Positions 1 through 13,700 of a stretch of 64,000 bases of DNA are shown here, piece after piece. Made by a program: the position numbers and the translations under genes. Under the pieces are notes generated by a model. It saw only the letters and a list, made by a program, of their open reading frames with translations, was not told the DNA's origin and ran no database searches. The stretch's first letter is position 1. Each line of letters opens with the position of its first letter. This DNA is from Schistosoma mansoni. Lineage: Eukaryota > Platyhelminthes > Trematoda > Strigeidida > Schistosomatidae. Location of the stretch: contig NC_031498.1 of assembly GCF_000237925.1 (NCBI RefSeq), forward strand, positions 1,694,015 through 1,758,014. Reading direction: 5' to 3'.

Positions 1-1422
1 ATAGTACTAAAGTCCGTTAGCTTTTTGAGTGGCTTGGTCATGATTTACACATTTCATTTCAGAGGCTTTCACATCGCTCATTATTTCCAGACACGGACAG
101 TAGAAAAAGCCGAAATGTGACCGTTTTATGCAGTGAATCTGTGAAACAAGATAGGTGTATAAGACTGATATCTGTCATACATCATGACGTCATTGTTCAA
201 GTCTTAAGAATCATGCTACTTAGCGGCTCGGGAAATTATCAAATACGGCTCCAAATAGAAGCTCATTCTGATCCTTCTGTTGTTTCCTATGATTGAAGTT
301 TCCACGGGTTGTATTCTTAAATGAATTGTATCTTGTCCTGATAACTATACTAATTCATTTAATTATTAAATGTACGACTTTTCCTTTCTCACAATTTAAT
401 CAATTCCTTTGGTATCCTTACCGTAATTTGTCTTATAAATGAATAAAGGTCTTGGTAACGTTAGATATTAATAATATATCCATCAGGCCGTTGCACCAAA
501 GTGCCTATGTCCCATAGTGAATGGGTCAATGGAAAAATAAATTCTATTTTATAAATTAATCGGTCTTTATTTAGGGTTCTTAGAGTTCACATACATTTCA
601 GTTTAATGCGACATTTGATTACACCTGAAATTCAATAAATACCTGCCTGCTCATCGATAATTCATTTGTTATTGTTGCAGTACTCTTTTGCTTAAAACCT
701 ATTATCCGTGATCATATAATTTCTGAATATCGGGGCTAAAAACTGTGTTAAACGAGGTAAATAGGCCATTCACTATGGTTTTCACGTACGTTAACAGAGA
801 TGATTGGTTTTTGTTATTCGTGCTCAGTATTCGCGTAGAATAATTTACTGTAGATAGAGAATTTAATCAATTCTGAGGTTAGACAAATTAGTTTCATTCA
901 TTTATGTGATCACTGGGCTTTGTACTCGTTCGTAATAAAATAAAGTTTTCTGGACTTATAAGTCTTCTTTTTACCCATTAACTTTTAGAATATTTTCTTC
1001 ATGTTTTTGAGAAGTGTAGTGTGTAAAATTGATGTGTAAACGAAATAATCTTCATCTTTCATTCGGTTGAGATAGGTTCTTAATTGATTGCTAATTGTCA
1101 CTATATAATGTCTTAAAAATGGATTTTTCGATCTTTGTTTTTAGGTTGCTGATTGTGTGGTATCAGTTAGTTCACAGAAGTGGCATTCCTTGTATATGTA
1201 TATTTGGTCTCAATGTATTACATGTAGCTTTCAAAGATAATTGTTTCCTATATAAAAATTCAGTGACAGTTTGGAGCCACTTCATCAATTTTATAGTCGG
1301 AAATACTGAATTCTAACTATTTACTAGTCTATCTTTGAGTGAGTTTTACGCTTGTTTGTCTTACATTTAATGTTGTGTCATAAATTTACATTAAACTAAA
1401 ATATTTCCTATTTGTTTTATAG
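1..1422. other. Region upstream of the first Bora coding exon
   Basis: I see no supported coding exon here. The region is AT-rich and I recognise no repeat family in it. It ends in a pyrimidine-rich stretch and an AG (1421-1422), a plausible splice acceptor just before the Bora start codon. A 5' untranslated exon could lie here, but I cannot place it. Confidence 0.5.
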
Positions 1423-1426
1423 GTAA

Positions 1427-1747
1427 ATGGAAAATCCTGGAGCTGGTACTCCAGTAAAGATATGCCCATACGGTGAAGAATTCGGAATAACCACTCCATC
1501 TGGGGGTTTGATTTTTAATCCATTCCATAAAGAATTTCTCAGTCGTGTTGAACAAGTGAACTTCAGCCCGGGAATATTTGCCTACAATCCCAGTCCGATT
1601 AGCAAGAGTGGTTCAAGAAAAACAACTCCCAATAGAATCAAGACGCCTTTTATCTTATCTCCTGACATTCAGGGAGAATTGTTCCCTGTTGATATAGACG
1701 AAAACCCAGTGCTACAATTAAAACTTCAAGAGAAACTAGATACTCAG
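1427..1747 (+). CDS. BORA: Bora coding exon 1 (residues 1-107)
   Basis: The exon opens with MENPG and ends in ...KLDTQ at a CAG|GTTTGT donor, phase 0. It holds the conserved N-terminal region. S47-P48 (NFSPGIF) aligns with human S41 (ASPSVF), a Cdk site. FILSPDI (75-81) aligns with the human FRWSIDQ motif, but the tryptophan is replaced by leucine. The acceptor (AG at 1421-1422) lies only four bases before the ATG, so any 5' UTR is upstream or supplied by trans-splicing. Confidence 0.9.
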
Positions 1748-4700
1748 GTTTGTTAGGTTATTAAAGGTATAAGTTTACTTGGTAATATTCACTTGTTTAT
1801 TATTCTACAAGAACTTTAGGCATGTATCATATATGTTAAATAACTGGTCGATTGTTTCTTAGCCTCATGAATTATCATGTCAGTAAGTTTTTATCAAAGT
1901 TTTATTCTTGGACTTTGTTACATTGCAAAACGGTTGACCTAGCATCAAAGTTTTATTTGGCAGTTTTACATTGGGCGAAGTGGTGGCTCAGTGGTTAGGG
2001 TGTCCGAATTTCAACCATTTATTCTCAGATTCTAATCTCAACCACCTACTTTTGCCTGGACAACCTAGTAGTCACACTAGCCCCAACACTTAAGATGTGA
2101 TTCGAAGCCAAGTACACGAATTTGTACCTGACGAGTGGCTTAAAACATTTTTTAGTGATGTTATACGAGGAAAATAATGGTAGAAATAAGAGTTCCAGGA
2201 GTATTAGGGAAAACACAAATCGAGCCATTATTATGAACCAAAATTAAAATATTTCTTTATCACTGGAATTAATCACTTCAGGAATCGTTAAGTCATGAAC
2301 TGTTTTTTAATTGGTAATAAATCATGAAGTGTTCACTCGGAAACTACATCCCGACCGTTGCTGCTACCTTGATGTGGTGGTCGGGTTTGTCTATCGTGAT
2401 GAACCAGTCTGGCCATACTGGCTGGAACAATCGTTCCTCAAGGTCCTACCACGCCAGGTAGATCGGCTGAAGAACAGTAAGACCAAAAGCAACAAATGCA
2501 AGGCTTGAGGGAGAAGTCGTACTGTTGACTGTACAGAAGTGTGACGGCAGTAAGGTGTTTCCTTCAGACAACCAGCACAACAGTTGTGCTGCCTCCTCAC
2601 AAAGGGAGAGTGGGGTTAGAAAAGGTCAACCCTAAAAATGCACACCTCACTTATCCTACGGATTTCCGTCTCTGGCGGTAAGGTCTCAACAAGAACGGAG
2701 CTAACACAATAATTACCCACAAAAAGGTGGCTTATGACCAGCCTCAAGCAGTTGTCTCTTGTGCACTGCGGTCACGCTCTCGGGTCACTAAGACCAACTC
2801 TAACCCGATTTCCTTTTCGAGTATCTCTGGAAAAATCCTTTCACAATGTGGGCAACCGGAACGTGATAACCGCCCTCATACCCCTAACCACTCAAGACTA
2901 CAATTTCTGAGACCTCATAGAGTGTACTCTGTTACCTAAGTTAGGATCACTAGTCGTGGGTTTATATATTTTTCAACCAGTTTATACCTAGTATTCTATG
3001 TTTTATTTTGATTTTATGTATTGAGCAGCCTAGTCAGTCAGTCACAACGTAGAACTTCTTACGTACGTACATCAGTTCGAGTTACTATACCACATTAGCA
3101 CAGAGATGCAGTTGTCGATTCAAACCCCATAGTGGTAAAAGTAGTAAGAGTATAAGCATTATTTGAAAGATTAGGGTTTGAAGATATTGTTGAAAGAGTA
3201 TAATACAGTGAAATAAATTTGAAAAGAGAAAAAGGATAGGGACATGAAGAATTCGGAAGATTGAAATTTGGTAGGGCACAAAGAGTGGATGCACCTTCGC
3301 CATTGCAAACGATTTTGAGCCATGTCATTCAAGGTCTCTAACCATCGATTGCTATCATCTCGCGAATCCCAACCAGGTAGTCTACACCTACCAACATGGC
3401 TCAGTCAAATTGTCAGTGACTTCATGGATTTGTGCCACGTTTTGGTCTGGCCGCCCCTAGCTTTCTTCCAACCTACTCCTACACCATGAAACATTGCACG
3501 TCGGGGCAGTCGGTGGTTGGGCATACGTAACATGTGTCCCAGCCATCTCAACTGATGAAGTTTCACTACTCCATCAATCGATTTGGCATCCTTACCTAGT
3601 ACCCATTTCCTAACAACTGCATTACTTACCCGGTAGTCCCAGGATATACGAGCAATGCTTCGAAGACACCTATGATCGAATACTAGTAGTCTACGAATAT
3701 CCTCTACTCTTATCGGCCATGTTTCGCTGCCATAAAGTAGGACGGACCGAAATGCTGCATAGTAAACCCGTCCTTTTGTTACTAGACGGACATCTCGCCT
3801 ACGCCATAAATGACGCAAGTTGGTGAAAGCTAGACGAGCAATCTGTATCCGTGCTGAGCTTTCGTCACACACCAGACCACAAGGGCTGATAAGACTCCCA
3901 AGATAAGTAAAGTGGTCAACACGCTCAACTACTTCACTCCCTATCATTAGTTCAGGTGCCGATGCAACCCAATCCTGAAGTAACATTTTGCACTTCGAGG
4001 GAGATAATCGCATCCCGAACATGCCCGCATAGTTGCTTATGGTGGTCAGAAGACTCTGCATTTTGTCAGCGTCTTCACCAAATAAAACTATGTCGTCGGC
4101 GTATTCCAAGTCAACAAGTGATCCTCCCGGTAGAAGTTCAACTCCTGGAGATTGAGATGATGAAAGTGTTATTTCTAATAGCACGTCAACGACAAAGTTA
4201 AACAAGAATGGAGAGAGTGGACAGCCCTAACGAACACCACTTGAGGTAGTCAATTCTGATGACAGTTCGCCATAGACTCTGACTCGACCAGTTGTGTTCG
4301 AGTAGAGAGCCTTTATGAGGTTAATGTACTTCTTTGGTACTCCTTTCACTGACAAACACTGCCATAGAACCTCACGATCAACGGAGTCAAATGCCGCCTT
4401 AAGGTCAAGAAATACTACTATTAAGGGACGTCTGAATGTGTGTCTATGTTCTAGGACCTGACGTAGGGTGAATATCTGGTCTATACAACCACGTTCAGGT
4501 CGAAAACCAGCCTGGTTTTCCCTAGTCTGCTCTTCACGAGCTTTGGTTAGGCGTCCAAGTATTATTGAAGCTAATATTTTAGACACTGTATTAGTCAAAC
4601 TCATCCCCCTGTGGTTGTCACAGGAGGACTTTTGTCCTTTCTTATAGACTGGCACAATCAATGATTGGGACCAGTCAGATGAAATTACGTCCAGTTCCCA

Positions 4701-7700
4701 GATTCTATTTAAGATCTCAGTCAGTCTCGCTGCTAGTACTGGACCACCATCCTTAAAAATCTCAGGAGTAAACCTGTCAGGGCCTGCTGCTCTCCCTCGC
4801 TTTAGATTTCCTATAGCTTTTTCAACCTCGTAGAGGGTTGGAGGGCTTACATCAATTTGCCATTCAGGATGACTGGGAATCGTGGGTAACTGAAGTGTGG
4901 CTGAAGGCCAGTTGAACTGATCCCTAAAGTGTTCTGCTCATCGATCCAATCTCCTGGATTTAGAATGAATGATATGTCCATCTTTATCTGAGATAGTTGG
5001 GTTTCTAATACCGGTTTCTTTAACAAGTCTGAACAGTTGTCTTCTGTTACATATTGCCGCTGCCTTTTCCATCTCTCTTGCTTTCGCTAACCACCACTGT
5101 TCACGACCATTGCGCAGGCTTCTTATTAGACTGCGCTTAAGCTGACTCCGCTCTTCGATATGTTCAGAGCCAGATGGGATGAGTTTTTGAGCATTTATCA
5201 GTGCAGTAGATGCTGCTGAGATCCATTGTTTCTCCCTAACCTTATGGTTTACCGTACTAGCGGATATCACTGCTGTTTCCACAGTATTACGGATGTCATT
5301 CCACGTTGTCTTGGGGTGGGCACAACTTACATGACTGCTTAACTGTTTTTCTAGTTGCTCCTGAAATATATTCTTAGCTTGCCTATCATTAAGTAGAACC
5401 CTAAGAGGTTTCCCTGCAGTGTCTTTCCTACGTCCAGTAAGATGCAGACAGATACGTGCTCGCACTAGAGCATGATCTGAATCTAAACATGTGCTCCAGA
5501 ATGAGCGACAGTCTTTTATCGAGCCCCTCCATCGGTGGCTGATAGCGATGTGATCTAGTTGGGTCCAACGTTGGGACGAGAATATAATTGTCAGTTGAAT
5601 GTTTCATTTCATTTATTTGCGAGAGGGCTGTGATACTGTCCCAACTGAGAGAGCTCTTTTGGTTGTACATTTCAGTTCTCCCCATCATTACTCTTCTCTT
5701 TTTCTTTTTTTTCCTTTTATATATACACATCTTCTTCCTTCTCCTCCCATTCTCATTATTTTGTGTGGTGCATATGTATCCGGTGCCCTTTGTACCAATA
5801 TATATGTGATTAAATAAATAAATAAACGTTGGGACGAATTCGGGGGTTGCCATGTCAAAAAGGTTTTTCAGAAGCCTGTTCTTCACCTACTACATGATAA
5901 CCATGACGCGGACTTTTTTTGACCTTAAATGCATTCAACCATGTGCATAATGTGTCACGAAAGAATTTGCTATTTATACGAACTGTAAAATTATCTTCTG
6001 ATTCATTGTGTTGTTTTATAAAGTAGGATTTGCGTCGATAAGGTTTTCATCTCGCTAATTTGCATGCTATTCTATAGCATTAAACCTAATTTTTTGTGTT
6101 TACTCAAAACTGTCACAAGGCCCATCTCATCTGATTTAAAATAAATTTCATTAGAAACTAATAATTACATCCAAACTACTGCACTGACCGCCTTGCACCT
6201 ACTTTCCATACTTGTTTGATTGACCAGTTCTGACAACCACACATACATCAATAAGCAAATCTAAGTTGTGATTGGATAACTTGTACTTCGGTCATATTTA
6301 TCCCTGCCTCCACCATCACCGTTCAACTTAATGATATGAATGCTACATAGTTTTGTCCATTAACTTATAAGTATTATGATGAGAGTAATGTTTTCACTAT
6401 TTTTGTTTTTCTTTTCACAAAATGTTAGTGCGATGATGAGATTCAGAATCGAATTCATAGCTTTTTCAAAAGTCACCTTATTGCACCCAGCCCTGATACA
6501 GTAGTATTTGACTCACCAACCAAATGTAAGTGTCCTATGCGAAAATACTTGTATTGTGAGATCCATTATTTATTACCGCTATGTGATTGCCGACGTCTAA
6601 AACTCATTTTTATACTTAGGTAAATTTCGCTTGAATAAATTCCGTTTAAAAGCAATAAAGTATGAACTATATAGGTTTCTAGACTATTTTTAAGAATTTC
6701 ATGCAGTTAGTTCCCTTTATGAATTTAAATAAAGCCAGAACCAATATTGATGCATCAATATTTGTTCTGGCTTTATTTTCAAGAAGTTAAACGCTCAGAT
6801 ATTATTTTAGTGGGTAGGCTAGTAGGTATTTTGACTCAAGCTAAAATGTATTTAGGTGGAGCTTTCAGCTTCTCAACCCGGTAAACAGACTGTAAAAACA
6901 GTATGTTATAGCTGTGCTGAAACAACGGTGTATTATAAACAAACACCAAATTAAGGCTTAGAGAGGGAGAGAGATATCATCTGATCTGAATACTCAAACA
7001 TCACAACAGTCAATCGTTAGGAGGCTGTCTCATCTTCTGAAGGATATAGTCGAACTCCGACCACTCCTAAGTGTCAAAAATTGTAGCAATAAGACCCTTT
7101 TGTGTCTGGTTTGAAGATGTAGGTGTGAAGGATATAGTTGAATTACAGTTGGCTGAACATCTAGTCGACCGTTAAGGGAACGTTCTTCCTGAAGATGTCT
7201 GGGATAATCCTCAGTCTTGTAAAAACAGTACCAACATACTCTGAAACCCAAACTGAAAGATCTATAAAGCTCAATGAACTTCAAAGTCTGTTAAATATAT
7301 AGGTATCCGGAAGTTCATGCCGGTGCTCTCTAAACACGACGAAGAGCTAAGAAAACAAAAGAGGGGGCTCAGTTATCAGGAGATCAAGAATGCAGCAGAA
7401 CCGTCTCACACAAGACAATTGTTTAGCCTCATTAAGGAAAAAAATAAAAACGTTAGCTGTCAGAAAACTATTTACGAAAAGATGAAACTGTAGTCTCTTA
7501 GACCGGAATATTGGAACGATGTATAGAATAATTTGAGTAATAGTTCAACTAGCCTATAGCTACTCCAAAATTACCACCTTACCAACAGCCTAAATAAAGT
7601 ATCGATATAATCCATTTCTTCGACTCAATCAGGTTGAAAAAGTCATAATTACCTTGAGACTAATAGGAGACCAGCTACTTGTGATAAATTCGCTCTTGTG

Positions 7701-10700
7701 GTCGTTGATTATGGCAGTCCAGTTTCAACAGTTAGATTATCTGACATTATCCAATCTAGCATCTAAAGCTTATCCCGTCAAACTGATCTTCCCAGTTTAA
7801 AAAGAAAGGATAGTTGTTTTTATAACCGCATAGGAATCAGCCTGACTGATATCATACAAAAGTGTGACGAACAGCCATCTCACGTCAATTACTTAACTAG
7901 TAATTTTAAAAAAATATAATAGTCCCTACGATCTTGGGGAGTAATTTACATGATAGTAGTTTTAATCACCAAAATCCCTATCTGTCGTTTAGTAGTTCTA
8001 CCTTTCCTAGAGTCTCAGGTTCACTAATAAAGAGCATTACCCGTGGAGGGATTATGTCATTCACCTTGTGATATGCACAATTCTAGACAAGGAGAGTAGA
8101 AATTCAATATTTTAGTAAAATATTCTGTCATGATAAAACGCCTGATGTTTAATTTCTGAATAAATACCAATCATTAATAAATAAGAATAGTTACATACCA
8201 TATCAAGGTATGTTAAATTCTGATTTAATTATATAGTATGTACTTTCTTTTATTTGATCTGTTTTTATCTCCATTCTATTTTACCTCAACTTTCAAAATA
8301 GTGTTAAGATTTCAGAAGGGGTTTTGTATTTTCATAGTTGAAATCATGAGTCAATCGGTTAAGTGCTCTGGCGCGAGACTGGTAGGTCCTGGGTTCGAAT
8401 CTCGCGAGTGTGGGATCGTGGATGCTCACTGCTGAGGAGTCCCATAATAGGACGAGTTGGCCGTCCAGTGCTTCCAGGTTTTCCATGTTGGGCTATCTTC
8501 AATTGACTCATGATTTCAACTATGAAAATAGTGAAATCTCCACAAAACCCCTTCTGATTATAATCATATGCTCACTAGTGACTGACTTCAAAATACATGT
8601 CCTGGAGTTCTAGTGGGAAGCAGTGACCAGTGGAGTTCAACCACGTCTGTTGTGAGATAACAACTCACTGAAGGCAATTGGTGAACGGTTACTCAAACTT
8701 AGTGTTAAGATTTCGTTTAAACACTAATTTTTATTTACTCATTTCGGTTTTTTTTCTCAAATTGTTTCTAGTCCACTCCAGTTGTCTCCCAAGGACTTCA
8801 TCTCTTCTACCTACAGGTAAATAGAGATAAATATAATAATTATTATTATTATTCTACTTCACCTATTGTCGCACAATACATACAAGTATAGCATATTATT
8901 AAACATTTTTTATTTCCATACGTGAAACACTTAATACTATTTACTAGTTACTAGAAACCATATGTTGCTCTGTGTGTGTGTGTGTGTGATCACACGTGAA
9001 TGATAAGGTTTACTCGAAAAGTGTTTTTTCTTCATTGATGATGATTTCATCATTTTACAGGTATTGATAGGCTTTAGTGTGATTTATGCAATACATTAAG
9101 AAGATATTAATGATATTCAATTCTGTAATGAGTTAAACAATCAAAAGGTTTATGACTAGTGCCTATGAATTTAGCTTATTCGTGTTAATATCGTAAAGAT
9201 TATCGAGTTTCAGATGTAGATACGTTCATTCTTTGTCAAGTTCATGTATCCTGAACTCTTAATGTCTTTAGTTTTTGACACTTGGTCTTTCCTACCACTA
9301 ATAATTTTGTTACCACTTCTACTGCTCTGGAATTTATCTTGATAATTTGATCTCACGATGCTAATTTTGTCTGACAAGTTGTGCTGACGCACATATTTGT
9401 CAGGTTCTACGTTGGATATGACTGACTAACTGAGTTATATGATGTAATAGAAAGAAATAAGCTGAAAGAAATAATCACTACAATGGATTCGGTCATCTTG
9501 ATAAAGTTGAATTTAGCAATGATAAATCTTCTGACTGAATGTTTGAATCGGTTTTCTTAGCTCTTCTAATAACTCCAGGCTAACTCTACACGACAACTTG
9601 AACACAAGAGAAAAGGTGCGAAATATGTAAAAAAAAAGCACTACTTCAAGGTTAGTTTGTGTACAGAAAATTGAGGGTATTTATAGTATTTCAGACGGCA
9701 TTGAGCTGCTGGAAAGTTCTGGAACCCTACTGAACATAGTAGCAGGATGAGTAATCATCCAATCAGGAATTCGACACGTTAATCTTCACTTTCTAGATGT
9801 TTCTGAGAAACTACTATTCAATGTTGACTGAACACAATGTTTCCAGTGTTTCCAGGGCCCCTTTGGGCTTTTTTACAAGGAATTTCCTGAGTCTCCCCGA
9901 CAAGCAAAAATAGTAAGATCTGCAGAATAAGATGAATTCATCATTCTATTTCAAGGTTTGTCATCAGCTGTCAAAATAGCCTAAAATTACCTACAGAATT
10001 ATCATTATAAACAAAGATTTAGCATATTGTATTTAATGAATTTGATATGGATGGTTTTGAACTCTCTAGAGAGTTATACTATTTGTCAGGTCGGTCTCTG
10101 ATGACTACACTTTACTGCTTTTCAGATGTATATTTCTATAATAATGCTCAGAAAATCTAATAAAAACTCTTCTCAGCTCTTCCCAAATACTTGTCATTCC
10201 AAGCATATATGTAAATTCATAGATGCAACTATAGGTGATATTGGGAATGTATTGATCCAACCTTTGGTTCGATATACATTCGGTATTGTTTAATGAGATC
10301 AGTTAAAATACAGAAAAGCTTCTTTTCAGTACTCTTTTAATTCTTCCGTCAATTCTTCCTTAAATCTTATCTCTTTTAAATGGAAGATAAATAAAGACAT
10401 TTTATATCTTATTCATCTTACTATGGCTTTCTCATTGTTTATAATTATATTACTTCATATGATTTTAGACGGTTTTAACAACTAATGAGTAGTTTTGTTT
10501 ATTATTTATTTAAACACATAAATATTGGTACAAAGGAGCACCAGATACATATGTGCCATACAAATCTCATTTGATTTATGTGAGGGCTGTGATACTGCTC
10601 GGGTGCCCAAACTCAAGCAGGTGGCTTTCTATGGGAGCCACACCCCGAGCCTTTGACCTAAAGGTCTGATCCACAAGACAGTGGAGCATCGTAAGGAGAT

Positions 10701-13700
10701 GCAGTCACATGGTAGCCGGTGACCAACAATTGGTTCATACGCCATTTGTTCCTTCAGGATACTGGAGCCAGCCCATGTACACCATTGGTTTGGAATGAGG
10801 GTTTTCCAACTCCCCTAGATGGACTTTCCGTGTCCACCAACCCGGTTAAAGCACCGGATATTCGCTTTTCGGTCTCTCAATTTCGTAAACAACAGTAATG
10901 CCACGATAAGGCAGTGAGTAGGACTTCCCTGACAGAGGCTATATACGCGTGGCCATGTGAGAGCATTTGGAGAGGGAGAGCGGACTCTCTCCTCTCTTGG
11001 CCGTACCAGGGCATTTGGGGGCAAAAGAATTGGCTACAATACAGTGATCGATATTTATTGTCTCTATTTAATAATACCACGCAATGTGATAATAATAATA
11101 CATTATTATTGTTAAAGGTCACTCATAAAATAACTAGTCTCACTGTCGTCGAAGCATTAAACAAGGTGGCTAGGCTTTCATTTGTAGTATTCTCTCATTT
11201 GGTTGTTACTTGTTAAATATTTGTTCTAAGATGAAAACCAGTTGACTAAGTTTAGTTCAACACCTTAATTACACTTATTGCTGTAACTAGCATTACACAC
11301 GAAGTTTTATTGTCTAAACGTTTTGCCTTTCAGTAGATAGACAAATTCAACAGCTTTACACGCGTCTATAATTTTTTTTAAAATTTAAATAATGATTTTG
11401 GTTATAGTTCATCTAATTTCTGGTATGTTCTTTCCTAAATCCCGAGGAATGGTGGTTTATACATTTGAATAAATTTTGTGTAGGTAGCTTGTGGAGATTA
11501 TTAAACTATATAGTTAACATTTCGAATTGATCATAGCTAAGCAACCATTGAAAACCAATATGTACCGGATAGCTGTTTCGTTCTGACAATGGACTCATCA
11601 GTGTCAGTCAGTTTTCACGACCCCACGGAGGATCAAACTCACAACCCTTAGGTCTTATAGCGAGTACTTAACTTTTAAATCATTGACATGGCGCCCAGTG
11701 ATTTACTCTCGCTTAACTCCGATTAATTGCGCAACCTTGGTTCAGCGCAATTGTTTGATAACCAACTGCCTTACGCCTGATACACTTGAATTCCCTCAGT
11801 TATGGCTTTTTAATCAAGAACGATTGGATGCCGCTTCAGTTGTCCCGAAGGTTTTGAGTTCGATCCCCGGTGAGATTGTGGATGCCTATTGCCACTGAAG
11901 AGTCCGATACTAGGACAGAACAATTGTCCGGTGCTTCCTAGTTTTCAATGATTGTCTAACTACGACTAGTCCGAGATTCCAACCATAAACAGTTTCTCAT
12001 TCTGTTGATTAAAATAATCACTTAACTGATTCAGTGTGTAACACCGGTGTAAAGAAAATTGAAAATATAATTCGGACACAGAACCATTTTTCCCAATTGG
12101 GTTCCCGTCATGATATACAGTTTTACATTTGAATGTAAAAATCAATAACATTTAAGTGATGATAAGTAGATCAACATTATCATAATGAGATGTCATGTTA
12201 AGACAGAATGAAATAAACAATGGTTAATCAGTTAATTATTACTGTTGATTACATAAGAATAAAGATTCAGATTAAAACGTAAATATACATTTAGATTTAA
12301 GAATAAGTTAGTTGTTCATAATGATTACGTAAGAAGAAAAATTGGATTTTAAGTTTAGAAATAGTTGCTCATATCAGAGTAACAATGAAATAATTATTTG
12401 TTAATAAAAACGAGATAGGCAAGTTTGTAATCAATTAATTAACTGCAGAGGCAGAACAGGTGATCATCCGAATCTATACTGGATGGAAATGTCTCATCTA
12501 TCCTATTGGACTCTCATAGTTTTCATTATGTGTAGGAGGCGACATCTGAATGCATACGTAGAAGAGATTCGATTTTTAACTTTGAATAATACATTTGCAT
12601 CAACTTGATACCTCGTATCAACTAAGTGTGCAGGAAATATTGTTTAACTTAGGTTTCATGCTGGTTGGTACTCTTCAGCTAGGTGTACCTGCGATCTTGA
12701 GGGAATTGATGATCTTTGTTTTATTCAAACCTGCGTCACTCAGCATCACAGTTTGAGATGTTGCGTTCCTTCAAGACCACCGGTATTCTTTTCTGACAAG
12801 TTCCAAATAGTAAAAAGCATATGTTCAGGGTTTCCTGTCGGCTACCATCAACAACCTAAAATCTCATCATAGTATCCACCATGTGGTGTTACATAAACTA
12901 GGGAGTACGTTGCAAGTTGATCGATATGATTCAATCAACCGTAAGAAGGTAGACAATTGAAATTGGTTACTACTCAGTGATCAATCGTTTATAAATATAA
13001 ATTTTGAAGGAAACAATGTCTATTCCAATAAAACTCTCAACACAGTGTTTACATAGAATCTCTTCGCTAGCGCTAATTGGATGAAAATCAAAATACGTAA
13101 TATTCAAGACTATCCTGCTAACAATGATCAATTGGTTTATGCTACTATATATTGCTTTTAACGATTCTATATTATGATATTATCATCTTTGTTCTTTCCC
13201 CGTTTATTTAGCTACTCCTTTAGGTAAAAAGAAGAAAAATTCCTATCTTCTGGGAAATAATTCAAGTTGTATGTGCGAAGGTAAATGGCAAGAGAGTTTT
13301 CGTATTGTTATAAAATAGGTTGTACATCATAAAACTTGTTAGGTTTGTTTAGTAGTGTTGTGTCTTTTTTATAGTTTCTTTACAGTCTAGTAGCAAATTA
13401 GTTGTGTATTTCCTGATAACAAGAAACAACAGAAGACATGTGTAGGCTGCAGGTTTTTTTATCATAAATGTTTACGAAGCCATTGCTCGTGTATCGTGGA
13501 ATGACCATATGAGCAATGCTGTGTTTTTAAACATAAAGTACTGGTCAAAAGTGGTAAATCAGTTGAAAAAGTAGTGAATCTTCATCAATTAAATTAGTTG
13601 GGATCTATATTAATACAGATTACCTGATTGGGGTTCAGAATATCAGTAGTTGATGACGTCGGGCAAAATAGCTCAAAATCGTTTATGATGGCGCAAATTC

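Larger units (their letters stand above)
3031..5925 (-). mobile_element. RTE-type non-LTR retrotransposon, 5'-truncated
   Basis: On the minus strand it runs from the end of an endonuclease domain (TWQPPNSS, then LDHIAISHRWRGS...SDHALV) through a linker, a full reverse transcriptase and a C-terminal region. A 3' UTR ends in tandem TGAC units (plus-strand AGTCAGTCAGTCA at 3031-3044). The endonuclease ending and RT fit the RTE clade. It lies in Bora intron 1, antisense to the gene. A second LINE tail (5580-5824) has inserted into the endonuclease region. Related tails occur at 13831-14445, 16024-16393 and 22285-22490, and an RT fragment at 13480-13740. Confidence 0.85.

Noticed and set aside
2046-2600. 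Short frames on both strands in Bora intron 1 considered as a small gene
   Set aside because: They overlap a SINE remnant and a repeat-like GC block and have no recognisable domain.
5588-5817. Hydrophobic 72-73 residue plus-strand frames
   Set aside because: They translate the T-rich nested LINE tail and are not membrane proteins.
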